This document shows, piece by piece, positions 8,277-12,357 of a DNA stretch of 12,357 bases. Source of the stretch: Thalassiosira profunda (lineage: Eukaryota; Bacillariophyta; Thalassiosirophyceae; Thalassiosirales; Thalassiosiraceae); NCBI GenBank assembly GCA_036939355.1, contig JALLAP010000502.1:1-12357 (forward strand), in the 5' to 3' direction. The notes beneath the pieces were generated by a model. The model was not told the origin of the DNA and searched no databases. It saw nothing but the letters and a program-made list of their open reading frames with translations. Position 1 is the stretch's first letter, and each line of letters begins with the position of its first letter. A program made the translations under genes and the position numbers.

Positions 8277-8546
8277 GGATCGGCTTACTTTGACACGCAA
8301 GTCACGCCCCCGCCCTCCCCGGCTCCCAGCCCGCGCACTCGCCCCTCCCGCGCCCGCCTACCTCTGCACCTACCTCTCGAACCAACTGCTCCCGTCTGTG
8401 CCCAGCCGCCTACCTGGCGGAGGAGCTTATCTCTTTCTGAAGAGGCAATAATTTTCGGGGATCTCCAGGTTGCGTATCCACTCTCTGGCCCACCCAGCCA
8501 CATCTTGTGTCCATCGTCACGAGTCGAGTTGCGAGGACGATTAGCG
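8031..8546. promoter_or_regulatory. Shared, near-symmetric divergent promoter region of the two LRR genes
   Basis: The 516 bp between the two ATGs are the inner parts of the inverted duplication. Each half holds, going outward, a pyrimidine-rich tract (on its own coding strand), CTGTGCCCAGCC, GAGGCAATAATTTTCG, a CCACCC...ACATCTTGTGTCCATCGT block and GTTGCGAGGACGAT shortly before the ATG. At the centre, GCGTGAC (8270-8276) and GTCACGC (8301-8307) are inverted around 8288.5, which is also the exact midpoint of the two start codons. The minus half is G-rich and the plus half C-rich on the plus strand, with the switch near the centre. Conserved blocks are candidate promoter or 5' UTR elements. 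Confidence 0.75.
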
Positions 8547-10088
8547 ATGAGCTCCGAAAGCGCCAAGAAGCGCCAAAGGCGCGGCCATCCAGGCATTACG
8601 ATGACCGATATGAATATGGAGGCATTGTTTGATCAAAGGCTGTCGCAGATGGAGCAGAGAATGCAGAGCAAAATTGACAGCATGAAGGGCGATATGGACG
8701 CCATGAAAGATCGCCACTCGAGAAGAGTGGACAAGATGGAGAAGAGGTGCAAATATCTCGAGGGCAAATGTGTATCGATGGGGAGGTCTTTGAAGGCATT
8801 GGCGCGGCGTTGGGAGTATTCTGCCCCTGATACCCCAGCCAGCCACTGGACCAATCAAGGTTCTGACGATGATTCCAGTTCTACGGAGTCTGTGTCTGGG
8901 TTTGACGAGGATTACTTCTCTGATGTTGTGGAACCATTCATCGACAATATCAAGGGTGCGGTCTCCAAGCTGAAAGAAGGGGACACAAACTTGCCTCGCA
9001 TAGGAAGGGAGGATGGTCGTGTTGTGCTTCATCATGATGCGCTTCTTCCTCATTGGCAGAATCTCGCAGATGCATTACACATATATGGCCCCTTGAGCGT
9101 AGAGGAGGAGGATGACGAAAAGTTGCCTATCTGGTCGGCACGCTTTTGGCTAGAAGGCGTTCAGCTGTCATGGCCAGTCATTGGAATATTGGCGCCAGCG
9201 TTGTCTGAGTTGAAAGGAATTACATCGGTCATACTCGATGACAATGAGTTTGAACGCCCGCGCGATGGGATTAATTTCGCTGCCAGACTGTTGAGGAACA
9301 ACTACAGCGTCTACGAATTTGTGTGGGCGAATAATTCATTTGCAACAGAAGATGAGGCCGACGCTCTCGCCGGTGCCATCACAAGCTGCCCTTCTATTCG
9401 CCGCATTCACATCAACTACTGCTGTGAAAGCAACACCGACGCGGGTTACCATTTATTAACCTCGCTGCTCTCCCGAATAAATGCTTTGACTTTCGAGTCG
9501 GATCCAGAAAGGGAAATCTGGATCGATTTGGGCGGAAACTCCATTCGAGGTGAGGGGCAGGCTCATCTATCAGATTGTCTGGCAGCAACAAATCCAGTTT
9601 TGCGACGACTGGACCTCGACAACAACAGTCTTGACGATAATGATGCAATCCTCATCGCAGACGCGCTGAGAAGAAACGCCACCCTTGAATGCATCAGTTT
9701 GGCTGGCAATGATATCACAGAGATCGGCGAAATTGCGCTGCGCAAAGCTCTCTTTGATGAGACGAGCTTGAACGCTGCTGCCGATTCGAATCATACATGT
9801 TATATCGAGGGGATTGCGGGTGCGTGTTATGGCAACCGGAGTCAGAAAATTTACCTCCTGCTATCCTCAAGAAACGAGAATGAGTCCAATGCACACCACT
9901 TAGAGTTGGAGCTTGGAGATGATTCTCTGGGGCTGATTCCCAGGGTGTTGGAGTGTGTCCACAGCTGCGCAGTCGAGAATATTCGCCAAGTAGACTTCGA
10001 ACTCCCGGTGCCACCGCTCGCAATATTCTTTGAATTGTTGCGGAGCTGGAAGATGCCATCCCTGTACCAAAATGGCAGGTGCGGTTAG
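8301..10088 (+). repeat. Right arm of the long inverted duplication (LRR copy B plus leader)
   Basis: Mirror of 6513-8276. In its leader this arm carries an extra block of about 24 bases after GAGGCAATAATTTTCG, plus small indels of roughly 4, 10 and 2 bases relative to the left arm, none repeated there. Inside the gene it differs by several short indels, mostly in the acidic segment and the stretch before the LRRs. Past the TAG I find no match to the left flank. Confidence 0.88.
8547..10088 (+). CDS. Coiled-coil/leucine-rich-repeat protein, copy B
   Basis: Intronless gene of 513 residues, colinear with copy A: KKRQRR (7-12), coiled coil about 24-86, acidic Ser/Asp segment (106-128), then LRR-type strands including DLGGN (327-331), LRRLDLDNNSLDDNDAILIA (352-371) and ISLAGNDITEIG (383-394), with the tail PPLAIFFELL...SLYQNGRCG. 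Against copy A it gains a few residues, for example an EEEDDEKLPIW stretch (186-196) before the LRRs. Both ends of the protein are strongly conserved; the acidic middle is not. The frame is open for 186 codons upstream, but those run antisense through the 5' end of copy A and through the promoter, so the ATG at 8547 is taken as the start. No function is assigned; a scaffold or adaptor role is inference from the LRRs. Confidence 0.9.
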   Translation: MSSESAKKRQRRGHPGITMTDMNMEALFDQRLSQMEQRMQSKIDSMKGDMDAMKDRHSRRVDKMEKRCKYLEGKCVSMGRSLKALARRWEYSAPDTPASHWTNQGSDDDSSSTESVSGFDEDYFSDVVEPFIDNIKGAVSKLKEGDTNLPRIGREDGRVVLHHDALLPHWQNLADALHIYGPLSVEEEDDEKLPIWSARFWLEGVQLSWPVIGILAPALSELKGITSVILDDNEFERPRDGINFAARLLRNNYSVYEFVWANNSFATEDEADALAGAITSCPSIRRIHINYCCESNTDAGYHLLTSLLSRINALTFESDPEREIWIDLGGNSIRGEGQAHLSDCLAATNPVLRRLDLDNNSLDDNDAILIADALRRNATLECISLAGNDITEIGEIALRKALFDETSLNAAADSNHTCYIEGIAGACYGNRSQKIYLLLSSRNENESNAHHLELELGDDSLGLIPRVLECVHSCAVENIRQVDFELPVPPLAIFFELLRSWKMPSLYQNGRCG

Positions 10089-10187
10089 ACGTCGGAAGTT
10101 GAGACTCCAGTTGGCCCTATTGTATCATACAATTTCTCTATTCTCCATCGGTATCTCTACTTAGATTCATGTTTATCAATCATCACC
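10089..10187. other. Convergent 3' region between LRR copy B and PCCB
   Basis: Only 99 bp separate the two stop codons, so the transcripts probably overlap at their 3' ends. A small hairpin, ATTGTA-TCA-TACAAT (10119-10133), is the only structure noticed. No poly(A) hexamer is evident. Confidence 0.45.
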
Positions 10188-12094
10188 TCAGAGCGGAATG
10201 TTCGAGTGCTTGCGCGGCAGGGTGTCTACCTTCTTGCTTTGCAGGAGGCGCAGGTCGTCGCAGATGATGCGCCGGGTATCCCGCGGCTCGATGACATCGT
10301 CAATGTATCCGCGCTGAGCAGCCACCATTGGGTTGGCAAAGCGATCAATGTACTCGGCCGTATTCTTCTCCACGTCCTTTCCGCGGAAGATGATCTCCAC
10401 CGCGCCCTTGGCTCCCATGACGGCGATCTCGGCGCCCGGCCAGGCGTAGTTGGCATCGCCATTCAGGTGCTTCGAGGCCATAACATCGTATGCGCCGCCG
10501 TAGGCCTTTCTAGAAATGACAGTGATTTTTGGCACCGTCGCCTCGGCGTACGCAAAGAGCAGTTTGGCGCCGTTGCGAATGATGCCCCCGTGCTCCTGGT
10601 CTGTTCCGGGAAGGAAGCCCGGCACATCCACGAATGTCACCAGGGGAATGTTGAAGCAGTCGCAAAAGCGCACGAAGCGGGCCGCCTTTTCCGATGCGCC
10701 AATGTCCAGGCATCCCGCGAGCACCATCGGATTGTTCCCCACCACGCCGACGGTGCGCCCCTCCATCCTGCCAAACGCCGTGACGATGTTCTTCGCATTC
10801 TCCGGCTGGATCTCGAACATCGATCCGTGGTCCAGCACCTCACGAATGATATCCTTCATATCGTAGGGCATATGCGGATCGTCCGGCACCAGCTGGTCCA
10901 GCGATGGGACGAGGCGATTGGGATCGTCGGTCACTGGCCGCACAGGTAGCGTCGACGCGTCGTTGCTGCTGGGCAGGTAATCCAGCAAGGTCCGCATCGC
11001 GCGCAGTGCCGCCACATCGTTGGGATAAGATCCGTGCGCGACGCCGCTCTTTCCTCCCGCGTGGACCGACGCGCCGCCCAATTCTTCCTTTGTCACTGTC
11101 TCATTGGTGACTGTCTTGACCACCTCAGGGCCAGTAACGAACATGTACGAGGTTTCATCGACCATGAAGATGAAATCGGTCATCGCGGGGCTGTACACAG
11201 CGCCGCCCGCGCAGGGTCCCATGATGACTGATATTTGGGGCACCACTCCAGAAGCATCGACGTTGCGCTGGAAGATATCCGCGTAGCCGGCGAGGGAGTC
11301 CGTCCCTTCCTGAATGCGTGCTCCTATCACGTGTGCCATTTCACCAAAGAAAGATGAGTTGCAAAGCTCAATAACGGCAACCCAAAATAGGATTGCTCAG
11401 AGCAAAGCACGGGCGATCCACAGACTTGTCACTCACCGCCCGAATCGTTCAGCCCAATCACCGGCGCCCCCACCCTTAACGCCATGTCCATGATCTTTCC
11501 AATCTTCTTCGCGTGGGCCTCCCCCAGCGATCCCCCGTACACCGTAAAATCCTGCGCGAAGCAGTACACCCTCCGCCCCTTGATCAAGCCGTGGCCGACC
11601 ACCACGCCGTCTCCCGGATTGACGGCATTCTCCATGCCAAAGTCGGTGCACCTATGGGTCACCAACGCATCCACCTCCCGGAACGTCTCGGCATCGAAGA
11701 GGAGACTGATGCGCTCCCGCGCCGTGAGGGAGCCCTTGGCGTGCTGCCGATCGATGCGTTGCTGGCCGCCGCCCAGCTGGGAGTCGAGTTTGGTGGCGTC
11801 GAGGCGGGCGCGGAAGGCGCGCTTGACGGTGGAGGGGTCGTTCTCGAGGGACGTGGAGGCGTCGGGAAGGACGCGGTGTTGGGTGTTGATGGAGGTGTCG
11901 GAGGCATCGGTGCTGCTGAAGGCGGCGGGCGTCGCGTGCAGCGTTCGACAGTGCTGGTGGTGCATCGGACGGCCTGGGCTTCCGGTTAGGGCGGCAAGGG
12001 ACCTCGCCGCGGCCGATTTGCAAATCGCGGCCGCGGCGGAGTGATGGTGGCGGACGCCGACGCCCGCGAGCCTCTGAAGGGGGCGCGACATCAT
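10188..12094 (-). CDS. PCCB: Propionyl-CoA carboxylase beta chain, mitochondrial
   Basis: Two exons, 12094-11437 and 11323-10188, joined through a phase-1 intron to 597 residues. It is the carboxyltransferase subunit that moves CO2 from biotin on the alpha chain to propionyl-CoA, giving methylmalonyl-CoA in odd-chain fatty acid and branched amino acid breakdown. Both carboxyltransferase halves are present: [14 protein letters not shown] from 187, [20 protein letters not shown] (215-234), [12 protein letters not shown] (255-266), then [17 protein letters not shown] and [20 protein letters not shown] (492-511) with [20 protein letters not shown]. These fit PCCB rather than the MCC beta chain or plastid accD. 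The start is the first ATG after an in-frame TTG; a second ATG follows directly. The leader of about 60 residues is rich in Arg, Ala and Ser and lacks acidic residues, typical of a mitochondrial presequence. It converges on LRR copy B. Confidence 0.97.
11324..11436 (-). other. Intron of PCCB
   Basis: A 113-bp intron with donor GTGAGT and acceptor GATAG. It splits the second Gly codon of LNDSGGARIQEG in the carboxyltransferase active-site region. An ATG just inside the acceptor makes exon 2 look like an independent gene starting [10 protein letters not shown], which it is not. Confidence 0.95.
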
Positions 12095-12357
12095 CGTTTG
12101 TTGCAATATTGCAATTGTATCTTCTTTGGGCCGACGGTCACCGATGTCTATCGCTCGGCTGCTTGGTGCTTATTGGGAGCAAATTTATGAGAGCCTGGCG
12201 CCGCGGCGGCGTAGGCGTAGCGGCGTCATGATGCACAGAAGCAGAAGCAGAACTTGAGCAGAACTCGCCATTGAGTGACAAAAGTCGACCGTGATCAGCT
12301 CGAGTGAGCGTGATCTGCCAAACCACTGCAAAGGTAGTACGATTTGCAAGCTACAAA
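12095..12357 (-). promoter_or_regulatory. Upstream region of PCCB, with a perfect TTGCAA palindrome
   Basis: About 263 bp upstream of PCCB to the window edge. TTGCAATATTGCAA (12101-12114) is a perfect 14-base palindrome seven bases before the ATG, so it is probably in the 5' UTR or at the start site; GCAATTG follows directly. Farther out are short GC-rich repeats (GGCGTAGGCGTAG near 12208) and GAAGCAGAAGCAG (near 12239). No coding sequence is supported here. Confidence 0.5.

Noticed and set aside
8031..8300. 90-codon open extension upstream of LRR copy A
   Set aside because: Pro/Ala-rich reading of a GC- and pyrimidine-rich promoter. It is not conserved in frame with the other copy.
7989..8546. 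186-codon open extension upstream of LRR copy B (a 699-residue reading)
   Set aside because: It runs antisense through the 5' end of copy A and the promoter. The leaders of the two copies differ by frame-shifting indels, and both share the MSSES start.
11324..11339. Independent start [10 protein letters not shown] for the larger PCCB part
   Set aside because: This ATG lies in the intron. Splicing at 11437/11323 restores LNDSGGARIQEG, the conserved carboxyltransferase sequence.
12095..12106. Four extra N-terminal residues for PCCB
   Set aside because: The codon at 12106-12104 is TTG, not ATG. The first ATG is at 12094.
12138..12326. 62-codon minus-strand frame upstream of PCCB
   Set aside because: Short, without domain or conserved pattern, in the promoter region.

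Overview
The window looks like nuclear DNA of a photosynthetic stramenopile, most likely a centric diatom of the Thalassiosira type. Four things point there: short GT-AG introns of about 67 to 166 bp, a proline/serine-rich secreted protein with the Cys-rich YLF/CC repeats seen in diatoms, a histidine-pathway enzyme whose presequence carries a heterokont-style A|F plastid motif, and intronless coiled-coil/leucine-rich-repeat (LRR) proteins of a kind common in diatoms. The species assignment is inference; gene structure and protein families are read from the sequence.

Six genes alternate strictly in strand (+ - + - + -). (1) 2-2544, plus: 3' part of a seven-exon secreted or wall-type protein with a P-S-x-x tetrapeptide tract followed by five Cys/Trp-rich repeats. 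(2) 3836-2718, minus: an inositol-monophosphatase-fold histidinol-phosphate phosphatase (HISN7/IMPL2 type) with a plastid presequence. (3) 4198-6299, plus: a three-exon calcineurin-like metallophosphoesterase with a signal-type N-terminus. (4) 8030-6513, minus, and (5) 8547-10088, plus: two diverged copies of one intronless coiled-coil/LRR gene, head to head as a long inverted duplication that includes their 5' leaders. (6) 12094-10188, minus: the beta subunit of mitochondrial propionyl-CoA carboxylase, two exons.

Genes 2/3 and 4/5 are divergent and share upstream regions of 361 and 516 bp. Genes 1/2, 3/4 and 5/6 converge with gaps of 173, 213 and 99 bp. There is no sign of an operon or common pathway: plastid histidine synthesis, mitochondrial propionyl-CoA metabolism, a secreted protein and a phosphatase are unrelated jobs. 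I saw no tRNA, rRNA, CRISPR array or transposase.

The most notable material is the LRR inverted duplication with its near-symmetric promoter core, the uncharacterised five-repeat secreted protein, and an intron of gene 3 packed with TGCA/TTGCAA words, echoed by a perfect TTGCAATATTGCAA palindrome just upstream of the PCCB start codon.
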